From Clostridia bacterium (lineage in GTDB: Bacteria > Bacillota > Clostridia > Oscillospirales > CAG-272): DNA of 64,000 nt. The translations under genes were made by a program, and so were the position numbers. The notes under the pieces were generated by a model that was not told where the DNA came from, made no database searches, and was given only the letters and a program-made list of their open reading frames with translations. The stretch lies in the NCBI GenBank assembly GCA_017462385.1, contig JAFTRE010000023.1, positions 1-64,000 of the forward strand, read 5' to 3'. Every line of letters starts with the position of its first letter. The stretch's first letter is position 1. This document shows, piece by piece, positions 1-8,759 of the stretch.

Positions 1-459
1 GAAGTACTTTTTGCCGACTTCCATAACGACGTCGGAGTACATCTGGATAAATCTTCTGTAGCAGTCGTAAGCCCAACGAGCGTTGCCGGACTTCTCTGCC
101 ATAACCTTAACAACGTCCTCGTTCAGACCGAGGTTAAGGATGGTGTCCATCATGCCGGGCATGGATGCACGAGCACCGGAACGTACGGAAACGAGAAGGG
201 GATTCTCGAGGTCACCGAACTTCTTGCCGGTAACAGCTTCCATCTTAACGATGTACTCATTGATCTCTGCCTGGATCTCGGGGTTGATCTGACGGCCGTC
301 TTCGTAATACTGGGTGCACGCCTCGGTGCTGATAGTAAAGCCCTGGGGAACGGGAAGACCGATGTTGGTCATCTCGGCAAGGTTAGCGCCCTTACCGCCC
401 AGCAGCTCACGCATGTTTGCGTTACCTTCTGTAAAAAGGTAGCAATACTTTTTGGACAT
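1..459 (-). CDS. ppdK: Pyruvate, phosphate dikinase, N-terminal part (runs off the left edge)
   Basis: Only the first 153 codons are inside the window; the gene continues beyond base 1. The product begins MSKKYCYLF and carries [12 protein letters not shown] and [11 protein letters not shown], the nucleotide-binding start of the PPDK/PEP-synthase family, followed by [20 protein letters not shown], the conserved ATP-grasp segment typical of PPDK. The enzyme interconverts pyruvate, ATP and phosphate with PEP, AMP and pyrophosphate in the cytosol and is common in anaerobic Clostridia, where it works in PPi-linked glycolysis or gluconeogenesis. The start is fixed by ACGGAGGT about 10 nt upstream. 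It is transcribed away from pth. The identity is secure; the catalytic His domain and PEP domain cannot be seen. Confidence 0.95.
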   Translation of the reverse strand, partial: MSKKYCYLFTEGNANMRELLGGKGANLAEMTNIGLPVPQGFTISTEACTQYYEDGRQINPEIQAEINEYIVKMEAVTGKKFGDLENPLLVSVRSGARASMPGMMDTILNLGLNEDVVKVMAEKSGNARWAYDCYRRFIQMYSDVVMEVGKKYF

Positions 460-655
460 CTGGTAAATACCTCCGTATATTGAATTAATTGTTGACTAAA
501 TAAGGTTTGAAGAACTTGTCCTGCCGATTGCTTCAAACTCAACCTTTATTATAACATACTTTTGCAAAAAAAACTACCCCTATTTAAAAATTTATGAAAA
601 ATTTTCATATTTTTTTTAAAAAAAGCGGCTCGCCAACGTTTCCGACTCAAAATAG
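460..655. other. Intergenic region between divergent ppdK and pth, no gene seen
   Basis: This AT-rich spacer separates two divergently transcribed genes. On the - strand a TATAAT hexamer lies at 548-553, about 90 nt before the ppdK start, but I see no good -35 at 17 nt from it, so the ppdK promoter is only tentative. Poly-A/T runs around 566-622 may act as an UP element for either side. No ORF with a plausible ribosome binding site is present. Confidence 0.5.
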
Positions 656-684
656 TTGACAAACAAAATCAAATGTAATATAAT
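656..684 (+). promoter_or_regulatory. Consensus sigma-A promoter for pth-mfd
   Basis: TTGACA at 656-661 and TATAAT at 679-684 are separated by exactly 17 nt. Both hexamers match the vegetative consensus perfectly. The start of pth is about 87 nt downstream. Confidence 0.85.
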
Positions 685-770
685 AAATACAATATAATAT
701 TATAAAATGCCGCGGGCGTCTGCCGGCGGCTTAGGGCTGTTATGAAGAACCGCCAAACCACGGAGGACTT

Positions 771-1406
771 ATGGCAAATATATTCGATCTGTTCAAATCC
801 ATTGAAAAAAGCCAACCGCAAGGAGCGCCGACCCATATCATCGTGGGTTTGGGCAATCCCGGTGCGGAATATGCCCACACCCGCCACAATGCGGGCTTTT
901 TGACGCTGGACTATATCGCTCAGCACATGAATGTCAAAATAGACCGCGCCAAATTCCGCGCGCTTTACGGTATGGGCGAGATATCGGGCAAGCGCGTCAT
1001 GTTGCTCAAGCCCCAGACCTATATGAATTCCTCGGGCGAGGCGGTGCGCGAGTGCGCGGCTTATTACAACATCGAGCCGCAAAATATTATCGTAATATCC
1101 GACGACATCAATTTGCCCGTGGGTAAAATGCGCCTGCGGCGCTCGGGCAGTGACGGCGGGCAGAACGGACTCAAGAGCATTATTTATCAGCTTCAGTCGG
1201 ATGCCTTTCCCCGCATACGCATAGGCGTGGGACAAAAGCCGTCGCCGGAGTACGATCTTGCCGATTGGGTGCTGAGCAAATTTTCGGAGTCGGATCAAAA
1301 AATACTGTTCGACGAATTCAGTATAGCTTATCAGACGCTTGAAAAAATACTTGACGGTAAATTTGACGCCGCCGTTGCCCTGTGCAATTCGGGAGGCCGT
1401 GCATGA
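771..1406 (+). CDS. pth: Peptidyl-tRNA hydrolase
   Basis: The 211-residue product cleaves peptidyl-tRNAs released from stalled ribosomes and recycles the tRNA. The family signature IIVGLGNPGAEYAHTRHNAG is near residues 23-42, with the catalytic His in TRHNAG; LLKPQTYMNSSGE and the ISDDINLPVGKMRLR-type segment follow. The usual protein begins right at the VGLGNPG strand; here there is an extra N-terminal segment of about 20 residues (MANIFDLFKSIEKS), and the GGAGG at about 761-765 supports that upstream start. The last codons overlap the start of mfd by ATGA, so the two are translationally coupled, an order conserved in Bacillota. Confidence 0.97.
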   Translation: MANIFDLFKSIEKSQPQGAPTHIIVGLGNPGAEYAHTRHNAGFLTLDYIAQHMNVKIDRAKFRALYGMGEISGKRVMLLKPQTYMNSSGEAVRECAAYYNIEPQNIIVISDDINLPVGKMRLRRSGSDGGQNGLKSIIYQLQSDAFPRIRIGVGQKPSPEYDLADWVLSKFSESDQKILFDEFSIAYQTLEKILDGKFDAAVALCNSGGRA

Positions 1407-4400
1407 AAAGCATTCTGACCGATTGCATACGTGCCGACGGCGAATACCGCCATCTGCTTGACACGCTGATGCGTCAGCGTTCGGCAAAGCAGCCGCTTCC
1501 CGTGATCGCCGCGGGGCTTTGCGACGGCGCGACCGACGCGCTCACCGTTTCGCTCATAACCGATATTTCAGGGCGCGGCTGGGGCTGTGCGCTTATTGTT
1601 TGCGCCGAGGAAAAGGAGTGCGTGCGCACCGTTTCCATGCTGCGCGACTTCGGGCGTCGCGCCGCCCATTTTCCCGCTCGAGACCTGACGCTTTATAATG
1701 TTACCGCCTCTCATGAGTTCGAGTATGAGAGGCTTATGGTGCTGTCGGGCATACTCGTCGGGGCGTATGATGCTATCGTTACCACGCCCGACGCGGCACT
1801 GGGCTACACTATCCCGCCCGCGCGACTGAAAGAGGAAATGATAAATATATATGCCGACGATGTCATCGACGTTGACGGCATATGCCGCCGGCTTTCCGCC
1901 GCGGGCTTTGCAAAGGTCGAGCTTACCGAGGGCGCGGGGCAGTTTGCCCGCCGCGGCGGCATTATAGACATTTACCCGCCTTATGCCGTTTATGATCTCG
2001 GCGACTGCGAGAAGGTCGGCTCTTATCCCATCAGAATCGAGCTTTTCGGCGACGAGATAGACCGAATGGGTATTTTCGACCCCGAAACACAGCGCTTTAC
2101 CGAGGGCATCGCGGGAGTCCGCATGACGCCCGCCCGCGAGGTGCTGATGAATGAGGACACCCGAGAGGCCGTTCGCCGCGCTATATCGGTACAAACCAAG
2201 CGCGTCACGGACGAGCGCGCCCGGGATGAGCTGAAAAGCGAGCTTGTCACACTCGAAAACTCGGCGGATGTCGGCTTTCTCGACAAATATATCTCGCTTA
2301 TCTATCCCGAAAAAACGGCGCTTACCGATTATTTCAAACCGCTTTCTCCGTTGTTTATACGCGGCACACAGGCGGTAGCCGACCGACTCAAATCCTCTGA
2401 ATGGATGGCGAACCAGACCGTTGCCGAGCTTGTCGAGGCGGGAACGGTGGCGGGCAAATACGCCGAGTATTCAAAGCCCGCATCCGAATTCGACCGCTTT
2501 GCCGACAGCGCACTGACATTGCATCTCGATTCGCTTTCCCACGGCATGAGCGGCAAAAAGATAGGCGGACTTTTCGGTTTCCGTACCAAGCATACAGTTT
2601 CCTATGCGGGCAATTTCCCTTTGCTTTGCGATGATCTCGACACGTATTTGCGGGGTGGCTATCGCGTCCTGCTTGCCGTTGAGAACGAAACAGCGGCGAA
2701 AAATATGCATGAGCTGTTGTCGGACAAGGGAATGCGGGTGTATATGGGCGTGGATCAGGGGGACTTCACCGTGTCCACGTTGCCAGCGGGCAGTATTCTC
2801 ATTCGCGTCGATCCCGGTCTGCGCGGGTATGAGCTGGTAGTACCCAAGATCGCCGTGCTGACCACCCGTCCCGAAAGCAGGGGCGCGAGTGCGGGCGGCT
2901 CCAAGATGAAGAAAAAGTCGCGCCGCCGCCCCGGAACCGAGGCGATAATGTCGTATAACGAGCTGGAGGTGGGCGACCTTGTCGTGCATGAGACGTACGG
3001 TATCGGTCAGTACCTCGGCATCGAAAATCTGACGGTGCAGGGTGTCAGCCGCGACTATATCAAAATAAAATACGCGGGCAGTGACAGGCTGTTTTTGCCC
3101 GTTGAAAAAATGGATATGGTCTCGCGCTATATAGGCGCGAATGCCGAGGACGGCAAAATAAAGCTGTCGCATTTCGGCGGAACCGAGTGGGGCAGGGCAA
3201 AGGCTAAGGCCAAGGCGGCCGTTGCCGACATTGCAAAGGACCTCATCAAGCTTTATGCCGAGCGCATGAAGCGCCCGGGCTACGCTTTTCCCGCGGACGA
3301 CGATTTCCAGCGGGATTTCGAGGCGGCGTTTGAATATAACGAAACGGCGGGGCAGCTTGACGCCGTTGAGGATATAAAATCCGACATGATGCGCGCGGTG
3401 CCAATGGACAGACTGTTGTGCGGTGACGTCGGTTACGGCAAGACCGAGGTCGCTTTCCGCGCCGCCTATAAGGCGGTGCTGGGCGGCAAGCAGGTGGCGA
3501 TACTTGTCCCGACTACCATTCTCGCACTTCAGCATTATCAGACCGCAATGAGCCGCATGCGCGGCTTTCCCGTCACTATCGACATGGTGTCCCGTTTCCG
3601 CACCCCCAAGCAGCAGGCGGCGACAATACGCGCCGTCGGCAGAGGAGACGTCGATATCATTATCGGTACACACCGCCTGCTCTCAAAGGACGTGCAGTTC
3701 AAGGATCTCGGACTGCTTATCATAGACGAGGAACAGCGCTTCGGCGTTGCGCAAAAAGAAAAGATCAAGCAGCTTTGCGGCAATATTGACGTGCTGTCGC
3801 TGTCGGCAACACCCATACCGCGAACGCTCAACATGGCGATGGGCGGCATACGCGATATTTCGGTGCTTGACGAAGCGCCCGGTGACCGTTTGCCGATACA
3901 GACATATGTGCTGGAGCACGACGACCTTATCATAGTTGAGGCGATAAGGAGAGAAATGCGGCGCGGCGGACAGGTGTTTTATCTGCACAATGTGGTGGAC
4001 GATATCGACCTTGTCGCGGGCAAGCTAAGGCAGGCACTGCCCGATGCTCATATCGTCACGGCGCACGGCAAAATGGAGCACGAGCAGCTTGAGGATATAT
4101 GGCAAAAGATGCTGATGGGCGAGATAGACATACTGGTCTGTACCACCATCATCGAGACGGGCGTTGATGTGCCCAACGCCAACACTCTTATCGTCGATAA
4201 CGCGCACCGTTTGGGGCTTTCCCAGCTGCACCAGATACGCGGCCGCGTGGGACGCTCCTCCCGTCGCGCGTATGCTTATTTCACTTACCCTCAGGGGCGC
4301 GCACTGACCGAGATCGCCGAAAAAAGGCTTGAAGCTGTGCGCGAATATGCCGAGTTCGGTGCGGGATTCCGCATCGCACTTCGCGACCTTGAATTGCGCG

Positions 4401-4969
4401 GCGCGGGCAACCTGCTCGGAGCTCAACAGCACGGTCATCTCGATGCAGTCGGCTATGACCTGTATATAAAAATGCTCAACGAAGCCGTGCTCGAGGAACG
4501 CGGCGAGAAGATAAAGCCCAAGGCCGAGTGTACAATGACGCTGGGTGTCAGCGCCTTTATCCCCGCAAGCTATGTTTCAAGCGCCGCACAGCGCATGGCG
4601 CTGTATAAGCGCATTGCGGGTATTCGCGACGAGGCAGATCGCGGCGATATCACGGATGAGCTCATCGACCGTTACGGCGACTTGCCCGCACCCGTTTCAA
4701 ATCTGCTTTATATCGCACTCATACGCGCGATGGGAATTGAATGCGGGCTTGACAAGGTGGTCGAGGAGGGCAACAGCGTCCGCCTTTACTCCGAGGAAAT
4801 AGATACGGATATCTGGATGGCGCTGGCCGGCGAATACCGCGGAGCTATCAAGCTGATGGCGTCCCCCAGCGAGCATATTATGGTCAAAATGCCGTCGGGA
4901 AGTAAGGTTTGCGATTTTCTTTATACCTTGCTCGGAAAATATATTGAAATAAAGAACGCCGAGGTATAG
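1403..4969 (+). CDS. mfd: Transcription-repair coupling factor
   Basis: The 1188-residue ATP-dependent translocase removes stalled RNA polymerase from damaged DNA and recruits UvrA. The N-terminal UvrB-like region is followed by the RNA polymerase-interaction (CarD-like) domain, which starts around residue 520 (ELEVGDLVVHETYGIGQYLG). The RecG-like helicase core follows, with Walker A GDVGYGKTEVAFRA, Walker B LLIIDEEQRFGV and LSATPIPRTL, and then the TRCF C-terminal domain with LRDLELRGAGNLLGAQQHGH. The ATG at 1403 is chosen over an in-frame one 7 codons earlier because GGGAGG at 1391-1396 is correctly spaced from it and it makes the ATGA overlap with pth. The length is normal for the family. 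Confidence 0.97.
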   Translation: MKSILTDCIRADGEYRHLLDTLMRQRSAKQPLPVIAAGLCDGATDALTVSLITDISGRGWGCALIVCAEEKECVRTVSMLRDFGRRAAHFPARDLTLYNVTASHEFEYERLMVLSGILVGAYDAIVTTPDAALGYTIPPARLKEEMINIYADDVIDVDGICRRLSAAGFAKVELTEGAGQFARRGGIIDIYPPYAVYDLGDCEKVGSYPIRIELFGDEIDRMGIFDPETQRFTEGIAGVRMTPAREVLMNEDTREAVRRAISVQTKRVTDERARDELKSELVTLENSADVGFLDKYISLIYPEKTALTDYFKPLSPLFIRGTQAVADRLKSSEWMANQTVAELVEAGTVAGKYAEYSKPASEFDRFADSALTLHLDSLSHGMSGKKIGGLFGFRTKHTVSYAGNFPLLCDDLDTYLRGGYRVLLAVENETAAKNMHELLSDKGMRVYMGVDQGDFTVSTLPAGSILIRVDPGLRGYELVVPKIAVLTTRPESRGASAGGSKMKKKSRRRPGTEAIMSYNELEVGDLVVHETYGIGQYLGIENLTVQGVSRDYIKIKYAGSDRLFLPVEKMDMVSRYIGANAEDGKIKLSHFGGTEWGRAKAKAKAAVADIAKDLIKLYAERMKRPGYAFPADDDFQRDFEAAFEYNETAGQLDAVEDIKSDMMRAVPMDRLLCGDVGYGKTEVAFRAAYKAVLGGKQVAILVPTTILALQHYQTAMSRMRGFPVTIDMVSRFRTPKQQAATIRAVGRGDVDIIIGTHRLLSKDVQFKDLGLLIIDEEQRFGVAQKEKIKQLCGNIDVLSLSATPIPRTLNMAMGGIRDISVLDEAPGDRLPIQTYVLEHDDLIIVEAIRREMRRGGQVFYLHNVVDDIDLVAGKLRQALPDAHIVTAHGKMEHEQLEDIWQKMLMGEIDILVCTTIIETGVDVPNANTLIVDNAHRLGLSQLHQIRGRVGRSSRRAYAYFTYPQGRALTEIAEKRLEAVREYAEFGAGFRIALRDLELRGAGNLLGAQQHGHLDAVGYDLYIKMLNEAVLEERGEKIKPKAECTMTLGVSAFIPASYVSSAAQRMALYKRIAGIRDEADRGDITDELIDRYGDLPAPVSNLLYIALIRAMGIECGLDKVVEEGNSVRLYSEEIDTDIWMALAGEYRGAIKLMASPSEHIMVKMPSGSKVCDFLYTLLGKYIEIKNAEV

Positions 4970-4995
4970 ACAAATCGAAAAAAATGTTGTATAAT
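4967..4995 (+). promoter_or_regulatory. Sigma-A-type promoter for the foldase lipoprotein
   Basis: TAGACA (4967-4972) and TATAAT (4990-4995) are spaced by 17 nt. The promoter overlaps the mfd stop codon and sits 32 nt before the start of the next gene. Confidence 0.65.
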
Positions 4996-5026
4996 GTATA
5001 AAGTTAAATACGGAAGGATATTTCAA

Positions 5027-6352
5027 ATGAAAAAAAGGCTCGTGCGCCTCGCCGCACTGGTGCTGGCATTGCTGACTATCGTCGTGTCGGCGGTGGCCTG
5101 CTCGTCGGGACAGACGCTTTTGTCGCTCGGCAAGCAAAAGATATCGCTCAATCTTTATGAGCTGTATCTGTCGCGTCAGAAGGGTACGCTTTGCACCACA
5201 TATTATTACGGCTCGGAGGCTAAATACGACGACTTTTGGGATACGACAATAGACACTGACGGTACGACATATAACGACTATTGGACCTCATATATACTTT
5301 ACTGCGTCAAGGTGTACCTGGCGGCGATGTATATGTTCGAGGAAGAATACAAGCTGACATTGCCCGACGAATATATTGAAGAGGTGGACGAATATCTTTA
5401 TGAGTTCATCATCGGCGACGGCGATGGCTCAAAGGCGGCACTTAACGCAATACTTGCCGATTACGGCGTCAATTACAACATGCTGCGCGATGCTTATATG
5501 ATAGAGGCAAAGGTCGATTATTTGCAACAGTATCTTTACGGCTCGGATCTCTCGAAGGTCTCGGATGAGCTCAAGGAGCAGTATTATCAGGATAATTACG
5601 TCCGCTTCAAGCAGGTCTTCTTGGCAAACTATTATTATGTTTACGAGACCGATGAGGATGGCACGGTAATTTATTACGAGCCCGGCGAGGAAAGCGAGAC
5701 GGGTAAGATACTTTACGATAAGTCCACGGGAATTCGCAAGTTCGATGAGAACGGCAAGGCGCTGACGGATGAGGACGGAAGCATCATATATTATAACGAG
5801 GACGGCACCATAGCCTACGATAAGGTAAACGGAGTGCCCGCCTACACATATGATGAGAACGGCAACTTCAAAACAGAACTGCATTCGGATGAAAAAATGG
5901 CAGAGCTGTTGGCGCATGCCGAGGATATTGCTGAGTTTACGACACCCGGCGACACCAAGACGTTTGAGGACTATATCGAAAAGTACAGCGAGGACGGAGA
6001 CGGTCAGTCCAACTATCCCGATGGCTATTACTTTGCTACCAATGCTCAGTACGGATATCAGTATATAGTTGATATCATCGAGGAGCTTGGGACGATGGAG
6101 GTCGGCGAAATAAGCATCGTCGAGTCGGAATACGGCTATCATATTATTATGAAATACGAGCTTGACGAGGGCGCGTACTCTGATACCGACAAGGATGTCT
6201 GGTTTGAGAGCACGACCACCAGCTTTACCTCGGATGTTATGCAGTGGCTGTTCGGTGAAAGATGCGAGCAGTATTTGGATAAGATCGAGGTCAACGAAAA
6301 GCTGCTTTCCGAGCTGGATATGAAAATAGTCAATCCCAACTTTTATTATTAA
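5027..6352 (+). CDS. PrsA/SurA-like peptidyl-prolyl isomerase lipoprotein
   Basis: The 441-residue protein starts with a lipoprotein signal (MKKRLVRLAALVLALLTIVV, then SAVAC with Cys as the lipidated residue), so it should sit on the outer face of the membrane and assist folding of exported proteins. After a SurA-type helical N domain, the C-terminal half resembles a parvulin domain: VRFKQVFLANYY as the first strand, then TFEDYIEKYSEDG and EYGYHIIMKYEL as the final strand. Between first strand and first helix there is an insertion of about 75 residues, rich in Asp, Glu, Gly and Tyr with DEDG/DENG repeats, which is not usual. The start at 5027 is preferred over an upstream ATG because GGAAGG precedes it and it begins the signal peptide. 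It follows mfd. Confidence 0.8.
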   Translation: MKKRLVRLAALVLALLTIVVSAVACSSGQTLLSLGKQKISLNLYELYLSRQKGTLCTTYYYGSEAKYDDFWDTTIDTDGTTYNDYWTSYILYCVKVYLAAMYMFEEEYKLTLPDEYIEEVDEYLYEFIIGDGDGSKAALNAILADYGVNYNMLRDAYMIEAKVDYLQQYLYGSDLSKVSDELKEQYYQDNYVRFKQVFLANYYYVYETDEDGTVIYYEPGEESETGKILYDKSTGIRKFDENGKALTDEDGSIIYYNEDGTIAYDKVNGVPAYTYDENGNFKTELHSDEKMAELLAHAEDIAEFTTPGDTKTFEDYIEKYSEDGDGQSNYPDGYYFATNAQYGYQYIVDIIEELGTMEVGEISIVESEYGYHIIMKYELDEGAYSDTDKDVWFESTTTSFTSDVMQWLFGERCEQYLDKIEVNEKLLSELDMKIVNPNFYY

Positions 6353-6358
6353 AATTGA

Positions 6359-6453
6359 ATATTTAAAGGGGTGCTGTCATAAGGCGGCTGAGATGGAGCT
6401 GTTGCTCCGGACCCTATGAACCTGATACGGGTAATACCGGCGGAGGGAGATAT
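6359..6453 (+). ncRNA. TPP (thiamine pyrophosphate) riboswitch aptamer
   Basis: The THI-box signatures are present in order: GGGGTGC, GGCTGAGA, ACCCTATGAACCTGAT, GGGTAATACC and GGCGGAGGGA. The closing P1 helix can form between 6359-6364 (ATATTT) and 6448-6453 (AGATAT). The aptamer begins only 7 nt after the stop of the foldase gene. It controls the thiamine transporter downstream. Confidence 0.96.
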
Positions 6454-6561
6454 CAAAAGCGCAATAAGCTTTTGAGGCGAGCTGTATATGCTTATATTGC
6501 TCGCGGTATTTGAGCGGCAGCTGTCACGGGAGTGGCAGTATAGATAGCCGCGCGACTTCAA

Positions 6562-6600
6562 CCCGCCGTGTACGAGTGCACCGTACACGGCGGGTTTTTA
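6562..6600 (+). terminator. Riboswitch-controlled terminator before thiT
   Basis: A perfect 12-bp stem (CCCGCCGTGTAC at 6562-6573 with 6583-6594) is followed by TTTTTA. The left arm CCGCCG (6563-6568) is also complementary to CGGCGG in the aptamer 3' strand (6438-6443). So the aptamer without ligand can hold the arm as an antiterminator, while TPP binding frees it to terminate. The pairing logic is inference; the hairpin is seen directly. Confidence 0.85.
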
Positions 6601-6635
6601 TATACATATTTTTTATTTACATCATGGAGGAAAAC

Positions 6636-7226
6636 ATGAAAACAAACACAAAACAACGGCTTCTTACATTGGTTGAAGGCGCGGCAATGGTAGCGCTTGC
6701 TATCGTTATTGACCTGCTTATGGGCTTTATTCCCAGCCAGCCCGAGGGCGGCTCGATAACACTTGCAATGCTTCCCGTGCTGTTCTTTGCTTACCGTCGC
6801 GGAACCGCGGCGGGCGTTATGGCGGGACTTGTCTGGTCGGTAACGCAGATGATCACAGGCGGCTTTTACGTTCCCCCCGCAAATACCTGGTGGGCAATAG
6901 TGCTTTGCGTACTGCTTGACTACGTTCTGGTGTTCAGCGCGAGCGGACTTGCCCCTCTGTTCGCAAAGCTGTGCGGGCAGAAGCGACTGATGGGTTATTC
7001 TGTCGGCGCCGTTGCTACGGGAATTATCAGATATATTTCTCATGCGCTGTCGGGCGCTCTGCTCTGGGGCTCGTATGCGCCCGAGGGAATGAATGTATGG
7101 ATCTACACCATTACATATAACGGCGCTTATATGATACCCAATATCATACTGGCGGGCGTGCTGATCGTTCCGCTGTGCCTCGCCGTCGACCCGCTGACAC
7201 TGCGTAGATACCGCAAAGCGCAATAA
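6636..7226 (+). CDS. thiT: Thiamine transporter ThiT (ECF S component)
   Basis: The 196-residue, very hydrophobic protein fits the ThiT/YuaJ family, the thiamine-binding S subunit of an energy-coupling factor transporter. About six membrane helices are visible. The segment GGSITLAMLPVLFFAYRRG and the Trp-rich loop around residues 85-95 (VPPANTWWAIVL) match the thiamine-site regions. It needs the shared EcfA-A'-T module, which is not in this window. The TPP riboswitch and terminator directly upstream confirm the substrate class. The start at 6636 is chosen because GGAGG (6626-6630) lies 5 nt before it; an upstream ATG at 6624 would itself overlap that Shine-Dalgarno sequence. Confidence 0.92.
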   Translation: MKTNTKQRLLTLVEGAAMVALAIVIDLLMGFIPSQPEGGSITLAMLPVLFFAYRRGTAAGVMAGLVWSVTQMITGGFYVPPANTWWAIVLCVLLDYVLVFSASGLAPLFAKLCGQKRLMGYSVGAVATGIIRYISHALSGALLWGSYAPEGMNVWIYTITYNGAYMIPNIILAGVLIVPLCLAVDPLTLRRYRKAQ

Positions 7227-7232
7227 CTACGC

Positions 7233-7347
7233 ATCGATATAAATCCGCATTCGCGGATTTATATCATATCGAGTTTGAGCGTAGCGAAAACATATCGAAT
7301 TTGCCGCGAGGCAAATATATCGAGCCGAGCAAGGCGAGGCATATCGA
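7233..7347. repeat. Tandem-hairpin array A1 (ATATCGA linkers)
   Basis: Downstream of thiT, short hairpins alternate with a fixed heptamer. The order is ATCGATAT, hairpin AAATCCGC-ATTC-GCGGATTT, ATATCATATCGA, GTTT...AAAAC hairpin, ATATCGA, hairpin ATTTGCC-GCGA-GGCAAAT, ATATCGA, hairpin GCC...GGC, ATATCGA. The first linker is read as TCGATAT and all later ones as its complement ATATCGA. The array is nearly identical to the two ends of array A2 at about 10.4 kb, which has extra hairpins in the middle. It is followed by a terminator. Confidence 0.85.
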
Positions 7348-7355
7348 CAAAACAA

Positions 7356-7388
7356 GAGGACTGAGTCGCTTGACTCAGTCCGTTTTGC
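7356..7388. terminator. Bidirectional terminator after array A1
   Basis: The stem GGACTGAGTC (7358-7367) with GACTCAGTCC (7372-7381) has a GCTT loop and is followed by GTTTTG on the + strand and by TTGTTTTG on the - strand. It separates thiT and array A1 from the convergent gene at 7389. Confidence 0.75.
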
Positions 7389-7706
7389 TTATTGTTGTTT
7401 GCTTTTTCTTTTTTGGATGAACACAAGAACTCTATCCAATATAAACCCCAGCAGACAGCCGCACGCCACGGGGATCAGGCCTATCAGCATTACAAGCCCC
7501 AAAAGCGGCCCTGCGTCAAAAAATCCGCCGCCGTCCCAAGGGTATTCCAAAATATCCGTAGCCCGGAGCAGGGCGTAAATGCCGATGGCGACAATGGCAA
7601 AGGTGGGCGTCAGCCGCCACCATATGCTGCGAGTATAGCGCATGAGCAAAAACTGCGCGGCAAAGCCCAGCGCGGGAAGTCCTATCCAAAAAACTATTTG
7701 CCACAT
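7389..7706 (-). CDS. Small membrane protein of unknown function
   Basis: I do not recognise this 105-residue protein. Three hydrophobic segments are visible (about residues 3-22, 33-47 and 63-92), and the C-terminus is strongly basic (RKSKQQ), as expected for a cytoplasmic tail. A GGAGG lies 9 nt before the ATG. It is convergent with thiT and lies 14 nt after the stop of the YdcF-like gene, with the same orientation, so the two probably share a transcript. Confidence 0.7.
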   Translation of the reverse strand: MWQIVFWIGLPALGFAAQFLLMRYTRSIWWRLTPTFAIVAIGIYALLRATDILEYPWDGGGFFDAGPLLGLVMLIGLIPVACGCLLGFILDRVLVFIQKRKSKQQ

Positions 7707-7720
7707 AAGCCGTTACCTCC

Positions 7721-8572
7721 TTATATCTTGCCCGTAAGAGCGTAAAAGGTTATGCTGAGAAATTCGCGCACCATGTAGTGGATTATCAGCACATTGGGGT
7801 AGGACGCCGAAACACCGATGGCGTTGTGCCCGCTTGAGCGAGCGATCCTGACGGCGCGCCAGATGTGAAAATTGTTGGTCACAAGTCCGATGTCGGCATC
7901 GGACTCGGTTATGAGCGCGTAGCTGAACTCGAGATTTTCCTCGGTGGAGGTGGAGCGATCCTCAAGAATAATGCGCTCGTCCGCAATGCCGCGCTCCACC
8001 AGCGCGCGGCGCATTGCCTCCGCCTCGCTGATGTCCTCGCCCGCGCCACGGCCGCCCGAAACTATGGCTACCGTGTTCGGGTTGTCGCGCAGATATTCAT
8101 ATGCGCGGTCTATGCGACAGCGAAGCGCCAGAGAGGGGCGCGTGCCGTTGACCTTGGCGCCTAAAACGATTATGTAATCGAGATCACTTTCTCCGCGCGC
8201 ATTCATGCCCGAGATGACAAGCCCCTCGATGACGGCAAAAAAGACAAAGCACAGCACGAGCAGTATTGAGACAATGACGCGCAGTGCGCGCTTTTGAGAC
8301 AGGCGGCGAAACGGTCTGCGCCCGCCATACCACAGCGCAAGCGCCTCGAAAAACAGTCCCGCGACGAGCCATATCCAAAGTACCGATATGCCAAAGCCCG
8401 CAAGAATACCGCACAAGAGCCAATAAACGCCGCAAAAAACAGCGAGCGAGGTGAATGTGACGGCCAGAATTTTGCGGAGATGTACGAACACCGTTCGGGC
8501 AAGCGTGGCAATGCCCTGCAGAGCAGAGCGGAATGCCGAGCCGATTTTAGTAAATATATTTCCTATTTTCAT
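7721..8572 (-). CDS. YdcF/SanA-family (DUF218) membrane protein
   Basis: The 283-residue protein has four hydrophobic segments in its first 130 residues, then a soluble DUF218 domain. That domain starts at DYIIVLGAKVNGTRPSLALR and continues with VAIVSGGRGAGEDISEAEAM, ILEDRSTSTEENLEFS and VTNNFHIWRAVRIARSSG, the ordered motifs of this family. SanA and ElyC of enteric bacteria belong here and affect envelope integrity, but the reaction is not established, so I give no function. A promoter on this strand lies 34-62 nt upstream. The small membrane gene at 7389 follows it. Confidence 0.85.
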   Translation of the reverse strand: MKIGNIFTKIGSAFRSALQGIATLARTVFVHLRKILAVTFTSLAVFCGVYWLLCGILAGFGISVLWIWLVAGLFFEALALWYGGRRPFRRLSQKRALRVIVSILLVLCFVFFAVIEGLVISGMNARGESDLDYIIVLGAKVNGTRPSLALRCRIDRAYEYLRDNPNTVAIVSGGRGAGEDISEAEAMRRALVERGIADERIILEDRSTSTEENLEFSYALITESDADIGLVTNNFHIWRAVRIARSSGHNAIGVSASYPNVLIIHYMVREFLSITFYALTGKI

Positions 8573-8605
8573 GTAACTCCGTTGTTTTTGTTGGACTTTA
8601 TAATA

Positions 8606-8634
8606 AGTATAGCATACGTCCGTGTCGAATTCAA
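8606..8634 (-). promoter_or_regulatory. Promoter for the YdcF-family gene
   Basis: On the - strand TTGAAT (8629-8634) and TATACT (8606-8611) are separated by 17 nt, giving a near-consensus sigma-A promoter 34 nt from the start codon. Confidence 0.6.
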
Positions 8635-8704
8635 TAAGCTTAAAGCTTTCTTAAAATATTTTTTACTTTTTCTTTATATATTTTTGGGGCTCGCGGGTGT
8701 TGCA

Positions 8705-8733
8705 TTGCGAGGGCGTTTGTGATAGAATAATAT
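8705..8733 (+). promoter_or_regulatory. Promoter for the D,D-carboxypeptidase gene
   Basis: TTGCGA (8705-8710) and TAATAT (8728-8733) are spaced by 17 nt, 27 nt before the start codon. The match to consensus is moderate. Confidence 0.5.
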
Positions 8734-8759
8734 AGTATTAATATTGTAAGGAATATCCT

